DNA of 64,000 nt from Desulfovibrio sp. MES5. GTDB lineage: Bacteria; Desulfobacterota; Desulfovibrionia; Desulfovibrionales; Desulfovibrionaceae. The position numbers and the translations under genes were made by a program. Below, one piece after another: positions 7,893 through 17,188 of the stretch (position 1 is its first letter; every line of letters starts with the position of its first letter). The notes under the pieces were generated by a model. It worked only from the letters and a program-made list of their open reading frames with translations, had not been told where the DNA came from and searched no databases. Location of the stretch: assembly GCF_002237645.1 (NCBI RefSeq), contig NZ_MJUZ01000008.1:1-64000 (forward strand), read 5' to 3'.

Positions 7893-8829
7893 CACTACCG
7901 CTCCTGCCCTTGTTTTTGACCATGTATGCGTGTGCCGTGGCGGCAGGCTCATCCTTGAGGATGTGTGCGCTACCGTGCCCGCAGGCAGCAGTACCGTGCT
8001 TGTTGGCCCCAACGGCGCAGGCAAGACCACGCTGCTGCTCTGTCTTATTGGCGAGATGAGCTATTCGGGCCGTATTGAGGCGGCAGGTCAGACTGGCCTG
8101 CCGCGTACGGCCTATGTGCCGCAGTATCTTCATATGGACGCCAGCCTGCCCCTGCGTGTGGAAGAGTTTTTGGCGCTCAACCGCCAACGCCGCCCACTGT
8201 GGTTTGGCCTCAGCCATTCTGTGCGCGCAGAGACACGCAGACTGTTGCGCATGGTGCAGGCCGAGCATCTTGAAGACAGACGGTTGAGCGATCTTTCGGG
8301 CGGCGAAATGCGCCGGGTGCTGCTGGCTGCGGCCCTTGGCCGCGAACCCCGGCTGCTGGTGCTCGACGAGCCTGCCGCCGGAGTCGATGTGCAGGGAGAG
8401 CGGCTGTTCTGGGAGGTGCTGGACAAAGTCCGCATGGAGCAGGGCTTTACCCAGATAATTGTCAGCCATAACCTGTCGCTGGCAGCCCACTATGCGACCC
8501 ACGTCATATGCCTCAACAAAAAGGTCTGCGCCGAGGGCGCGCCCCACGAGGCCCTTGGCGCGTCTGTGCTCATGCAGCTTTTCGGCGTGCCCATCCATCT
8601 TTATCCTGATCAGTGCGACCCCGCTGATCCGCCCTGCCCCCAGTGCGGGGCCGTGTGCGCGCCGGAGCGGCTGCTGCCTGCCTATGCCAGCATACAGCGC
8701 CGTGGCGGCGCGAGGGCGACGGAGGAAGGTTTGTTGACGCAGGATGGCGTCCCTGACGGGCACGCAGGCAAAGGCACGGGCAAAGGCGCGGGCGGCGGTT
8801 CAGTTTCCGGGGAGGCCGGGCATGCCTGA
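7867..8829 (+). CDS. znuC: Zinc-type ABC transporter ATP-binding protein with Cys-rich tail
   Basis: A 320-aa ABC ATPase. The motifs are Walker A GPNGAGKTT, signature LSGGEMRR, Walker B LLVLDEPAAGVD and the switch VSHN. It energises the znuA/znuB uptake system in the cytoplasm. No ATG lies near the domain start; TTG 7867 or TTG 7879 is likely, overlapping the znuA end. Compared with ordinary ZnuC proteins it carries about 70 extra C-terminal residues with a Cys cluster (CDPADPPCPQCGAVC), a possible metal-sensing site, then a low-complexity Gly/Lys tail. It overlaps znuB by 8 bp. Confidence 0.9.
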   Translation: MRSILSRADTTAPALVFDHVCVCRGGRLILEDVCATVPAGSSTVLVGPNGAGKTTLLLCLIGEMSYSGRIEAAGQTGLPRTAYVPQYLHMDASLPLRVEEFLALNRQRRPLWFGLSHSVRAETRRLLRMVQAEHLEDRRLSDLSGGEMRRVLLAAALGREPRLLVLDEPAAGVDVQGERLFWEVLDKVRMEQGFTQIIVSHNLSLAAHYATHVICLNKKVCAEGAPHEALGASVLMQLFGVPIHLYPDQCDPADPPCPQCGAVCAPERLLPAYASIQRRGGARATEEGLLTQDGVPDGHAGKGTGKGAGGGSVSGEAGHA

Positions 8830-9688
8830 TCTGACTTTTATCTATGATCTTTTGGGCCGCCTGCCGCTGGACTGCCTGCAAATGCGCTTCATGCAGCAGG
8901 CCATGTTAGGCCTGCTTTTGCTGGCTCCTATGGCTTCTGTGCTTGGGGTGGAGGTCATCAGCTTTCGCATGGCCTTTTTCTCCGACGCCATCGGGCATTC
9001 TGCCTTCGCCGGAGTGGCCCTTGGGCTTATTCTGGCCATAAATCCGCGTATTTCCATGCCGCTTTTCGGCGTGCTGGTGGGGCTGGGCATCATGGCCGTG
9101 CGGCGGCGCAGCAACCTTTCCGGCGATACGGTCATAGGCATAGTGTTTTCTGCTGTTGTGGCCTTTGGTCTTGCCGTGGTCAGCCGTGCCCCCGGAGTGG
9201 GGCGCGACATGCAGCGCTTTTTGTACGGCGATATTCTCACCATTACGGAAGCCGAAACGGGCTTTTTGTTGCTGCTTTTTTTCGCCATGCTGCTTTTTCA
9301 GATCGCGGGCTACAACAGACTGCTGTACATCGCCCTTAATCCCGTCATGGCCCGCGTGCACGGCGTGCGCGTTGCCCTGTGGCAATATGTTTTTGCGGCG
9401 CTGCTGGCCCTTGTGGTCATGTTTTCCGTATGGGCGGTGGGGGTGCTGCTTGTGACGGCCCTGCTCATCGTGCCAGCGGCCACGGCCAGAAATCTGGCCG
9501 CCACGGCTGGCGGCATGTTTTGGTGGGCCCTGGTTGTGGGGCTGAGTTCGGCCTTTATCGGCCTTGTGCTTTCAGCGCAGGAATGGATGTCCACGGCCAG
9601 CGGAGCCACCGTGATTCTTGTATCGTGCTGCTGGTTTGGCGTGAGCGCCCTGGTGGCTGGCCTGCGCGGAGGCCGAAAAAGCGCCTAA
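8822..9688 (+). CDS. znuB: Zinc-type ABC transporter membrane permease
   Basis: A 288-aa inner-membrane permease of the ABC-3 family with about eight hydrophobic segments. The typical segment AIGHSAFAGVALGLI and the later motif LLVTALLIVPAATARNLA are present. ATG 8822 is preceded by GGGAGG and lies inside the end of the ATPase gene, which implies translational coupling. The ORF-track start at 8744 would be read through the ATPase in another frame. Gene order is binding protein, ATPase, permease, as in other cluster-9 metal transporters. Confidence 0.93.
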   Translation: MPDLTFIYDLLGRLPLDCLQMRFMQQAMLGLLLLAPMASVLGVEVISFRMAFFSDAIGHSAFAGVALGLILAINPRISMPLFGVLVGLGIMAVRRRSNLSGDTVIGIVFSAVVAFGLAVVSRAPGVGRDMQRFLYGDILTITEAETGFLLLLFFAMLLFQIAGYNRLLYIALNPVMARVHGVRVALWQYVFAALLALVVMFSVWAVGVLLVTALLIVPAATARNLAATAGGMFWWALVVGLSSAFIGLVLSAQEWMSTASGATVILVSCCWFGVSALVAGLRGGRKSA

Positions 9689-9730
9689 CGCGCCGCCAGA
9701 GCAGCTTAGGAATGAAATGAGTCAACTGCT

Positions 9731-9773
9731 CAGCAAGGATTTTCCTGAAGGATTTTCCTGAAAATCCTTGCTG
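9731..9773. repeat. Hairpin with internal tandem duplication after znuB
   Basis: CAGCAAGGATTTTC at 9731-9744 is perfectly complementary to 9760-9773 (14 bp). The 13-mer AAGGATTTTCCTG occurs twice in tandem at 9735-9747 and 9748-9760. It could end the znu operon, but no T-run follows. Confidence 0.65.
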
Positions 9774-9868
9774 CGAAATGTGGGTAGGCAGGCTTTTTCC
9801 TGCTGTAGGCGAGCATTTCAAGTGTTACATGCTCGAGGCGCGCACGGGCCAAGGTGCTGTTTACAGAG

Positions 9869-9898
9869 AAAGCCTCCCTGTCATGACAGGGAGGCTTT
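9869..9898. terminator. Bidirectional stem-loop between znuB and tpx
   Basis: AAAGCCTCCCTGTC pairs perfectly with GACAGGGAGGCTTT around an AT centre. It sits between convergent genes, 40 bp past the tpx stop. Confidence 0.8.
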
Positions 9899-9937
9899 CA
9901 GTATGCGCTGGCAAGGAAGGGCAGTGTGCCTGCGCAT

Positions 9938-10441
9938 TTATGCAAGTTTTTTAACAGCGGCCAGGGCCGCGTCATAATCCGGCTCACTGGCGACTTCAGG
10001 AACAAGCTGGGTATAGGCAACCGTGCCGTCCGGGGCCACAACTACGATGGCGCGGGCCAGCAGGCGCAGTTCATCAATAAGCAGACCATAGTCCTTGCCG
10101 AAAGTCCTTTCTTTGTAGTCAGAGAGGGTTTCGACAGACTGAACGCCCGCAGCGCCGCACCAGCGGGCCTGGGCAAAGGGCAGGTCGCAGCTTACGGCCA
10201 CGATGCGCACCTTGTCGGAAAGGGCGGCGGCTTCCTTGTTGAAGCGGCGCACTTCCATATCGCATGTAGGAGTATCAAGAGAAGGCACGCTCACCAGCAC
10301 CAGAACCTTGCCCGCATAGTCCTTGAGGCTGCGGGGGCTGAGGTCATTGGCGGCCAGGGTAAAGTCGGGAGCTTTCTGCCCGACCGAAGGCCGGTTGCCG
10401 ATGAGATGAAGAGGTGTGCCCTTGAAAGTGACTGTATTCAT
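9938..10441 (-). CDS. tpx: Thiol peroxidase (atypical 2-Cys peroxiredoxin)
   Basis: A 167-aa peroxiredoxin of the Tpx subfamily that reduces hydroperoxides with thioredoxin as donor. The peroxidatic Cys60 lies in SLDTPTCD and the resolving Cys95 in ARWCGAAG, the standard Tpx arrangement. The N-terminus (VTFKGTPLHLIGNRPSVGQKAPDF) is typical. AAGGAGTTCC lies just upstream of the ATG. It is divergent from hslU; an AT-rich dyad (10498-10516) in the promoter gap could be a peroxide-regulator site. Confidence 0.95.
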   Translation of the reverse strand: MNTVTFKGTPLHLIGNRPSVGQKAPDFTLAANDLSPRSLKDYAGKVLVLVSVPSLDTPTCDMEVRRFNKEAAALSDKVRIVAVSCDLPFAQARWCGAAGVQSVETLSDYKERTFGKDYGLLIDELRLLARAIVVVAPDGTVAYTQLVPEVASEPDYDAALAAVKKLA

Positions 10442-10497
10442 ACGGAACTCCTTGTGCCTTTGTTTGTGGAACCATTGTGCTACAAGTGCCCTGGATA

Positions 10498-10516
10498 GTC
10501 AATAATTGTTATCAAC
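10498..10516. promoter_or_regulatory. Candidate Fur/PerR-like dyad upstream of tpx
   Basis: GTCAATAATTGTTATCAAC shows the dyad ATAA-N3-TTAT with GT/AC ends, a layout like Fur-superfamily boxes. It lies 57 bp upstream of the tpx start. This is pattern-based only. Confidence 0.3.
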
Positions 10517-10632
10517 AAGCGCGGGCCGAACCATGTTTCACTAAGGAGACGCCGCCCTTCAGGACTGCATCATGGCAAATCCGGGGCATGCCGTCGAGTG
10601 AATAATGGCGACATTTTTATGTCATGTTGGCA

Positions 10633-10648
10633 GACACGTAAGCGTGTC
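10633..10648. promoter_or_regulatory. Short perfect stem-loop upstream of hslU
   Basis: GACACG-TAAG-CGTGTC lies 78 bp before hslU. It could be an operator or a leader hairpin; no function can be assigned. Confidence 0.35.
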
Positions 10649-10725
10649 AAATTTGCAGTGCGCCATTGCCAGATTGGTTGCAGTGCCTATATTGACAGAC
10701 AGAGCAAACTTATCAGGAGCAATTG

Positions 10726-12036
10726 ATGAGCACCTTGACACCCCGTGAGATCGTGGCCGAGCTGAATAAATTTGTTGTGGGTCAGGAACAAGCCAAGCGC
10801 ATGGTTGCCGTTGCCGTTCGTAATCGCTGGCGCAGGCAGCATCTGCCGCTTGATCTGCGCGACGAGGTTTCGCCCAAGAACATCATCATGATGGGGCCGA
10901 CCGGCGTGGGCAAAACCGAAATCGCGCGCCGTCTGGCCAAACTTTCGGGCGCGCCCTTCATCAAGGTGGAGGCCACCAAGTTCACCGAGGTGGGTTACGT
11001 TGGGCGGGATGTGGAATCTATGGTGCGCGATCTGATGGAGATCGGCATAAACCTTGTGCGCGACGAGGAAAACTCCCGCGTGCGCAAAGCCGCTGAGGCC
11101 GCTGCGGAATCGCGCCTGATGGATCTTTTGCTGCCCAGCTCCTTCGGGTTGGAAGACCGCTCTTCCACGCGCGAAAAACTGTTGCAGCAGTTCCGCCTCG
11201 GTTTTCTGGACACCCGCGAAGTTGAAATGGAAGTGACGGAAATGGGCGGCGGGGTGGATATTTTTGCCATCCCCGGCATGGAGCAGATGGGCGGCCAGGT
11301 CAAGGACATGTTCAGCAAGGCCTTTCCGCCCAAGCGCAGCCGCCGCAAGATGAAGGTTCGCGACGCCTTCAATGTGCTGGTGCAGGAAGAATCCGGCAAG
11401 CTGGTGGATCAGGACGCCCTCGTGGAGCGCGCCAAGGAAAGGGTGGAGCAGACCGGCATCATCTTTATTGACGAAATAGACAAGATCGCCAGTTCGTCGC
11501 AAAACCGCACCTCGGATATTTCGCGCGAAGGCGTGCAGCGCGACCTGCTGCCCATTGTGGAGGGCAGTTCCGTGAATACCAAGTACGGCATGATCCGCAC
11601 GGACCATGTGCTGTTTATCGCGGCGGGCGCGTTCCACTTCAGTAAACCTTCGGACATGATTCCTGAATTGCAGGGGCGTTTTCCTTTGCGCGTGGAGCTT
11701 CAGCCCCTGGGCCGCGAAGAGTTTTTGCGCATTCTTACCGAGCCGGACAACGCCCTTACCAAGCAGTATGAAGCCCTGCTGGGCACAGAGCAGATACGGT
11801 TGAGCTTTACCGAAGACGGACTGGAAGAAGTTGCCGCCTTTGCTGAAGACATCAATTCCCGTACGGAAAACATCGGCGCGCGCCGTCTGTATACCATTAT
11901 GGAAAAGATACTGTCTGACATTTCATTTGACGCTCCGGACATGCCGGGCGCGCAAGTCGTGGTCAACAAGGCCTATGTGGCCGAGCATCTTCAGGACGTG
12001 CGCAACGATCAGGATTTGACGCAATACATCCTTTAG
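10726..12036 (+). CDS. hslU: HslUV protease ATPase subunit (ClpY)
   Basis: A 436-aa AAA+ unfoldase that feeds substrates to the HslV peptidase. The N-terminus [20 protein letters not shown] is diagnostic. Walker A is GPTGVGKTE (near residue 60), the intermediate (I) domain spans about 110-230, Walker B is [10 protein letters not shown], and the pore and sensor regions follow. The C-terminus ends QYIL, matching the HslV-docking tail. ATG 10726 has AGGAG 8 nt upstream. hslV is not adjacent, although it usually sits immediately upstream; here the upstream gene is tpx on the other strand. Confidence 0.96.
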   Translation: MSTLTPREIVAELNKFVVGQEQAKRMVAVAVRNRWRRQHLPLDLRDEVSPKNIIMMGPTGVGKTEIARRLAKLSGAPFIKVEATKFTEVGYVGRDVESMVRDLMEIGINLVRDEENSRVRKAAEAAAESRLMDLLLPSSFGLEDRSSTREKLLQQFRLGFLDTREVEMEVTEMGGGVDIFAIPGMEQMGGQVKDMFSKAFPPKRSRRKMKVRDAFNVLVQEESGKLVDQDALVERAKERVEQTGIIFIDEIDKIASSSQNRTSDISREGVQRDLLPIVEGSSVNTKYGMIRTDHVLFIAAGAFHFSKPSDMIPELQGRFPLRVELQPLGREEFLRILTEPDNALTKQYEALLGTEQIRLSFTEDGLEEVAAFAEDINSRTENIGARRLYTIMEKILSDISFDAPDMPGAQVVVNKAYVAEHLQDVRNDQDLTQYIL

Positions 12037-12061
12037 AGCCATTTGGCGTTTAAATGGCTCT
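12035..12061. repeat. Family D 27-nt hairpin at the hslU stop codon
   Basis: AGAGCCATTT pairs perfectly with AAATGGCTCT (10 bp) and overlaps the hslU stop. Same-length relatives are at 2754-2780 and about 32253-32279. Confidence 0.6.
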
Positions 12062-12277
12062 GACTGCTGCGCAAGGGGCGCAGGCAGGCCGTGTTGGGCA
12101 TGAAGGCGTAAACGCCGCGTATACGGGCTGTTAGGCGCTGTAACGGATGTTCCCGCAAGGGGGCTGTATCCGCATTATTCCGCGCTGTTATGCACAGAAG
12201 CGGGCAGGCCGTCAGCGTTGAGAATTTGCTTTCTCAAAAGCATTCTGCTCCAAGGTTTTTCCTCTGACAATGTGCGA

Positions 12278-12316
12278 GTGAGCCTCTCTTTTGAAAGGAG
12301 AGGCTCACTTTTTTTG
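12278..12316 (+). terminator. Intrinsic terminator downstream of hslU
   Basis: GTGAGCCTCTC and GAGAGGCTCAC form an 11-bp perfect stem followed by seven T residues. Confidence 0.85.
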
Positions 12317-13212
12317 TAATATCGCTTTTTGGGAACAACCGCGCTACATCATCGGCGATTGTCTTTTCTGGCAATCAGTCGCCGTCCAGTCGGGCTGCTT
12401 CATCCTGGCCGTATGCTGGCAGGTCGTGAGCAGGCGTCTGTCGCAGAGGCGCAGCGCTGTTTGACTGCGCTGTAAGCGTCCACGCAGGCGTGCCGTACCC
12501 ATTGGAGGCGTGCATTCGCCAGAGTAATCTGCCCTGACATGGCTGCTCGCTTGTGCGTTGTCTGCCGTATGGCCAGGGCAGGCAAATGAGGCGCGCGAGG
12601 ACAGGGGCGTGGCAGGGCAGCAAAGCGTGCCGAAGCAGGAGGAAAAAATCCCCCTATGCCGCTTATGCCTTGAAATTGGCAGGACCAGTCACCAGAAAGG
12701 CGCTGGCCTCAAATTGAGGCCGCCCGCCGCCCGCTGGGCGCTGTAGCCTGGAATGAGGCCGCCAGCCGCCTGTAATGACACTGGCAGGTATGAAGCTGGG
12801 GATTCGCCGCCAACATGGCGCTGGCAGGTTTGACACTGCGTTTTTTCAGAAGCCGTCGCAGCACGGAACGACGCGGGCGTAAAGGAAAGATGGACTTGCT
12901 CTTCCAGTAGGGATAAAATCTCACTAATGCTGAGATGCTTAACGTCTTCCCTATGGGGTCACATGCTGTCTGTTGTTTATGGGACCGCTCGTGTAATTGC
13001 GAGGGGCAATATGCTTGTGTCCTGTTGTTGCCGTCTGCTTGCCAGAACCAAAAAAACAGCTCCGGTACAATCTGCGCGTACGCAAGAGTACTGCGGCAGC
13101 GTTGTTGCGTATGTGATTTCTGATGCGGACGTGTCGTATATGGCCGCAGTATGCGCCCGTGCGCTGCGTTGCGTCCGTGCAGGTGTTGCTATGCTGTATT
13201 GCAAATACCAAA

Positions 13213-13250
13213 AAAGGTTCGTGGCTTGTAACCACGAACCTTTGTTTTTT
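13213..13250. terminator. Terminator of tRNA-Lys
   Basis: AAAGGTTCGTGG and CCACGAACCTTT form a 12-bp stem. On the minus strand it is followed by a T-run and lies directly past the tRNA 3' end; on the plus strand GTTTTTT follows, so it could work both ways. Confidence 0.85.
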
Positions 13251-13251
13251 C

Positions 13252-13327
<76 letters not shown>

Positions 13328-13412
13328 GCATTGCGTGAAAAGGGGTTTACGCTGATGGGTACCGCCTGTCAAGCGAGTTTGAATAAAAAAATGGAAAGAA
13401 AGAGTTAACATA

Positions 13413-15416
13413 GTGAAATTTAAAAACAATTTTTTAAAAAAGTTTTTTAACCCAAAAAACGTCCCGCTGATCCTGTGGCTGATGCCCCTGTGTATGACCT
13501 TGTCTCTTATTGTTTTTTCAGGCCAGGTGCGCGCCAACCCACTGGGAGTCCGGCTTGAAACGGCTCAGGACGGCGATGCCGTTGTCGGCGCCTTGCGCCT
13601 TACGCTGCCCAAGGATGTGCACGCATATGCTCATGACCCCGGCGATGCGGGGCGTCCCACCACCCTGCGCTTCAGTGTCGCCGGTGGGCCGGCGCAGGCC
13701 GTGTGGTACCCGGAAGGAGCCGTGCAGCGCGACTTTTATGACCCTTCGGCCACCATTTTCGTTTATGAAGGCGAGGTGACCCTCTATGTGCTTTTGTCCC
13801 GTGAGGACGAAGGCAAGCCCTATATGGCGGACATAAGCATGCTCTTGTGCTCCACGCGCAACTGCATGCCCGTCAACCAGCAGGTGAAGGAGGTGGTGCC
13901 CCAGGCAACGCAGCCTCTTGAGGCCATGCCCTGGGCAGCCCAATGGCGCAGTCTGAAAAAGCAGCCGCCCAGGTCGGTTGCGGATGACGCGGCTGAAGGC
14001 GTGCAGCTTTTTGGCGAGGCCCCCGCCATAGCTGATCGGCAAGGGGCCCCGGCGGACGCTCCCGAGGCAGGGAGGTCTGAAGGCATAGCCCGTTGGCTTG
14101 AGTCGCAAGGGGAGACTGTGGGGGCTGGCAACGGCTCGGCCGCAGTTGAAGGCGGGCAAGTGCAAAAACCCTTGCCTCCCATGGATGATTTTGTGAACCT
14201 GACTCCACGGTATATCAATGAATCCATGGAGATATCCAGCCTTGGAAAGGCGCTGCTCTTTGGCATACTGGCCGGGTTGCTGCTCAATGCCATGCCCTGC
14301 GTACTGCCTGTATTGACTTTCAAGGTCAGCGGTCTGCTTATGGTGGGCGGCTGCGACAAGGAGGGCCTCAAGCATTTCAGGCGGCACAACATCTGCTTTG
14401 CCGCGGGCGTTATGACCCTTTTCAGCGCTCTTGCCCTTGTTCTCGGCCTTGCTGATCTTATGTGGGGGCAACTGTACCAGAACCAGGCAGTGCTGCTGGT
14501 CATGCTGCTGCTCGTATTTCTGATGGGCCTGTCCATGCTTGGAGTCTTCACCCTGCCAGTCATTGACCTCAAAACAGGGGCAAACACAAAAAATCCCTGC
14601 CTTCAGGCGTATTTCACCGGGCTTGTGTCCACGTTTCTGGCAACGCCCTGCAGCGGGCCGCTCTTGGGCGGCGTGCTCGGTTGGGCCTTTACCCAGCCGC
14701 TTATGGTGGTCATGGTCGTTTTTTGGTCCGTGGGGTTGGGAATGGCCTTGCCTTATGTGCTTTTCAGCATTTGGCCCGTACTGGCGCGCATTTTGCCAAA
14801 ACCGGGAGCCTGGATGCACATTTTTGAGCGCGTCGTGGGCTTTTTTCTGATGGGCACGGCACTGTACCTGCTTTCCATCCTGCCGGTGGAGAAACACATG
14901 CAGGTGTTAAGCGTACTGCTGGTTGTGGCCTTGTGCGCTTGGCTCTGGGGCCAGTACTGCGGCATATCCGCACCGCCTTTGCGTCGCAAGGTTGTGGGGG
15001 TTGCCTGTCTGGGACTTTTGCTGGCTTCTTTCATGTGGGTACTGCGCCCTGTGGCTCCCCTGCCGCAATGGCGTGAGTTCAGCCCGCAGACGTTTGAGGC
15101 TGGCCTGGGTAAAAAACCCATGCTGCTGGAATTTACCGCCGACTGGTGCCCCAATTGCAAATTTATGGAGGCTACCGTTCTGACGGACGAGCGCCTGCGG
15201 CGTTTGCAGGCCCGTTACAATATGGAACTTGTCCGCGTGGACCTCACCAACGCCAATGCCTACGCCGTGCGCCTGCTGGAGGCTCTGGGCAGCAAGAGCA
15301 TCCCCCTTACGGCGCTTTTTCCCGCAGGCGACATGGCCACAGCCCCTCTGGTGCTGCGTGATGTCTATGGGAGTGACAGTCTGGAGCAGGCCATGCGCGA
15401 CGTATTTGGCAGATAG
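13413..15416 (+). CDS. dsbD: Cytochrome c-type biogenesis/thiol:disulfide interchange protein DsbD
   Basis: A 667-aa membrane reductase that moves electrons from cytoplasmic thioredoxin to periplasmic thiols. A signal peptide is followed by the N-terminal alpha domain with Cys146 and Cys151 (CSTRNC), then a linker of about 80 residues. The eight-helix beta domain carries the redox Cys296 (AMPCVLP) and Cys413 (TPCSGP). The C-terminal thioredoxin-like gamma domain has Cys579-x-x-Cys582 (DWCPNC). All three Cys pairs are intact. The start is GTG 13413, which gives a plausible positively charged signal peptide; the RBS is weak, and ATG 13482 would remove most of the signal. Confidence 0.94.
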   Translation: MKFKNNFLKKFFNPKNVPLILWLMPLCMTLSLIVFSGQVRANPLGVRLETAQDGDAVVGALRLTLPKDVHAYAHDPGDAGRPTTLRFSVAGGPAQAVWYPEGAVQRDFYDPSATIFVYEGEVTLYVLLSREDEGKPYMADISMLLCSTRNCMPVNQQVKEVVPQATQPLEAMPWAAQWRSLKKQPPRSVADDAAEGVQLFGEAPAIADRQGAPADAPEAGRSEGIARWLESQGETVGAGNGSAAVEGGQVQKPLPPMDDFVNLTPRYINESMEISSLGKALLFGILAGLLLNAMPCVLPVLTFKVSGLLMVGGCDKEGLKHFRRHNICFAAGVMTLFSALALVLGLADLMWGQLYQNQAVLLVMLLLVFLMGLSMLGVFTLPVIDLKTGANTKNPCLQAYFTGLVSTFLATPCSGPLLGGVLGWAFTQPLMVVMVVFWSVGLGMALPYVLFSIWPVLARILPKPGAWMHIFERVVGFFLMGTALYLLSILPVEKHMQVLSVLLVVALCAWLWGQYCGISAPPLRRKVVGVACLGLLLASFMWVLRPVAPLPQWREFSPQTFEAGLGKKPMLLEFTADWCPNCKFMEATVLTDERLRRLQARYNMELVRVDLTNANAYAVRLLEALGSKSIPLTALFPAGDMATAPLVLRDVYGSDSLEQAMRDVFGR

Positions 15417-15547
15417 CGATTTTTTTGGCAGACCTATGGAGCTTTACCAATTTGTCGATAAGCTCTATAGTAAACATCGGCAGGCCCAAGGCTGATGATG
15501 CCAGCGGCCCCTAGAAGTTGAGCGGCTGGTTGCAACAAGGAGCGCAC

Positions 15548-16024
15548 ATGGATGTAAATCAGAGAAAACAGGAAGACGAACTTCTGCAACTGGTGACTTT
15601 CAGCATCGGTGAGGAGGAGTTTGGGGTTAATATCCTGAAAGTGCAGGAAATTATCCGCACTATGGAGATCACCAGGGTACCCCGCGCTCCGGAATTTGTC
15701 GAAGGCGTCATCAATTTGCGTGGAAAGGTGATTCCCATCATTGATCTGCGCCGTCGCTTCGGTCTTGCGTCAAAAACGCACGACAAGAACACGCGGATCA
15801 TTGTTATTGAAATCAACAATATCATCGTAGGCTTTGTGGTTGACGCTGTTTCCGAAGTGCTGCGCATTCCCGCCAGCACGGTTGAGCCGCCGCCGCCGGT
15901 GGTGGCCGGGGTGGACTCGGACTACATCAGCGGCGTTGGCAAGCTTCAGGATCGCCTGCTCATCATGCTTGATCTGGACAAGCTGCTTTCCAACGACGAT
16001 ATGGAAATGCTCGGCGGCATGTAA
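15548..16024 (+). CDS. cheW: Chemotaxis coupling protein CheW
   Basis: A 158-aa CheW-domain protein that links methyl-accepting receptors to the CheA kinase. The motifs are LVTFSIGEEEFGVNILKVQEI, NLRGKVIPIIDLRRRFGL and VDAVSEVLRI. ATG 15548 has AAGGAG 7 nt upstream, so the longer ORF-track start is unlikely. It stands alone, without cheA or receptor genes nearby. Confidence 0.95.
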   Translation: MDVNQRKQEDELLQLVTFSIGEEEFGVNILKVQEIIRTMEITRVPRAPEFVEGVINLRGKVIPIIDLRRRFGLASKTHDKNTRIIVIEINNIIVGFVVDAVSEVLRIPASTVEPPPPVVAGVDSDYISGVGKLQDRLLIMLDLDKLLSNDDMEMLGGM

Positions 16025-16049
16025 CCGCGCCGCGATAGCACGTTTTTCA

Positions 16050-16082
16050 GGGCGAAAGCTGATGGCTTTCGCCCTCTTTTTA
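16050..16082 (+). terminator. Intrinsic terminator downstream of cheW
   Basis: AGGGCGAAAGC and GCTTTCGCCCT form a stem with a short loop, followed by CTTTTT, 25 bp after the cheW stop. Confidence 0.88.
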
Positions 16083-16690
16083 TGTGCCTGCCGCGTTGGG
16101 CATGGCTACTTTTAGCCCGACAGGGCGGAACGTGGGCATGGGGGTAGCCATGCATGTGGCCTGGCCGCCTGTGTTTCACGTAAGGCAGAGCGTGTGAGAT
16201 CACGGTTTCAAAGTTAACCATATGCCATAGGGCGGCAGGCGCGCTAACACGCGGCAGTGGCAACCTGGCTGAAGCTGCTGGCCCACACTGTTCTGGACGC
16301 AAGGCTGCTGGCCCATAGTGATCCAGCCCCGCTGCTTTTCCACAACACTGCTGGCCCACAATGCTGTTGTCTGGCCGTCTGACGGTTTTGGCAATGGTGT
16401 AACCTGACCGTGGGCAAAAGCCTGCAACCGTGTGTGCGGCATGAGGGCGCTTCACCACAATCGGATATGCACGATCTTAAACCGCATGCGCATCGTCCGG
16501 CATTGCGGCGACGGCCAGCAGGAGCGGGAGGAGCCTTACGGAGCTTCCGCAGCACGCTGGCGAAGCTGCGCTCACGGCACTGCCGGGAGGGGCGCCGGTT
16601 CCGCTCTGGCGCTCTGTTGTCTGATGCCCCCGCAAACCCTTTGGGGACGAGCCCGGCAGTGTGCTGCGCCCTGAATCCGGTAGAGAGAGT
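16083..16690. other. Non-coding stretch with short direct repeats
   Basis: No supported gene. GCTGCTGGCCCA occurs at 16274-16285 and 16303-16314, and CTGCTGGCCCACA again at about 16349, with an eroded copy between. The spacings are irregular (29 and about 46 bp), so this is not a CRISPR array. The rest, up to the GNAT start, shows nothing I can name. Confidence 0.5.
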
Positions 16691-17140
16691 ATGCCTGTAT
16701 CCATCGCAATCATAAAAACGAACAAGAAGGACTTTCTGGCGCTTCTTTTGTTGGGCGACGAACAGGAAGACATGATTGACCGTTATCTTGAACGTGGCGA
16801 ACTTTTTGTGCTGCGAGACGGCGAGGTCAGGAGCGTATGCGTGGTCACGCGGGAAGGCGAAGGGGTCTTTGAAATAAAAAATCTGGCCACGGATGCCAGG
16901 TATCAGGGGCAGGGCTACGGAACCCGAATGGTGCGGCACGTATGCGAGGCTTATCGGGGCAAAGGGCACGCCATGCTGGTAGGTACGGGCGAAAATCCCC
17001 GAGTGCTGGGTTTTTATGGGCGGTGCGGATTTGCGTATTCGCACCGCCTCAAGGATTTTTTTGTGAAAAATTACCGCCACCCCATTGTGGAAGACGGCAT
17101 TCTTTTGCAAGACATGGTCTACCTGAAAAAGAAGCTGTGA
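16691..17140 (+). CDS. GNAT-family N-acetyltransferase
   Basis: A 149-aa acetyltransferase. The acetyl-CoA pyrophosphate loop is visible as R-x-x-G-x-G (ARYQGQGYGTRMV), followed by the FYGRCGF motif of the C-terminal part. The acceptor substrate is unknown. ATG 16691 is preceded by a weak GAGAG. It is transcribed towards the small minus-strand gene, with only a CCGG/CCGG mini-dyad between them. Confidence 0.9.
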   Translation: MPVSIAIIKTNKKDFLALLLLGDEQEDMIDRYLERGELFVLRDGEVRSVCVVTREGEGVFEIKNLATDARYQGQGYGTRMVRHVCEAYRGKGHAMLVGTGENPRVLGFYGRCGFAYSHRLKDFFVKNYRHPIVEDGILLQDMVYLKKKL

Positions 17141-17188
17141 GCTTTTCTTTCTTGCCATATCCGCGCCGGGTTTTCCGGCAGGCCCCGC

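Larger units (their letters stand above)
12062..13251. other. 1.2-kb intergenic region between hslU and tRNA-Lys
   Basis: I find no convincing gene. It contains a TTGAGAA/TTCTCAA hairpin (12218-12237), the hslU terminator, and a degenerate repetitive patch at about 12680-12845 in which TGAGGCCGCC and GCTGGCAGGT-like strings recur roughly every 40 bp. The 12.93-13.25 kb part has open frames but no recognisable protein. Because it lies at the 3' side of a tRNA gene, it may be an eroded integration scar; this is inference only. Confidence 0.5.

Noticed and set aside
15440-15470. Sigma-28 promoter before cheW (GTCGATAA)
   Set aside because: The -35 TAAA element is missing at the proper spacing.
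16274-16361. CRISPR-like short repeats
   Set aside because: The units are only 12-13 bp, spacing is uneven, and no cas genes are present.
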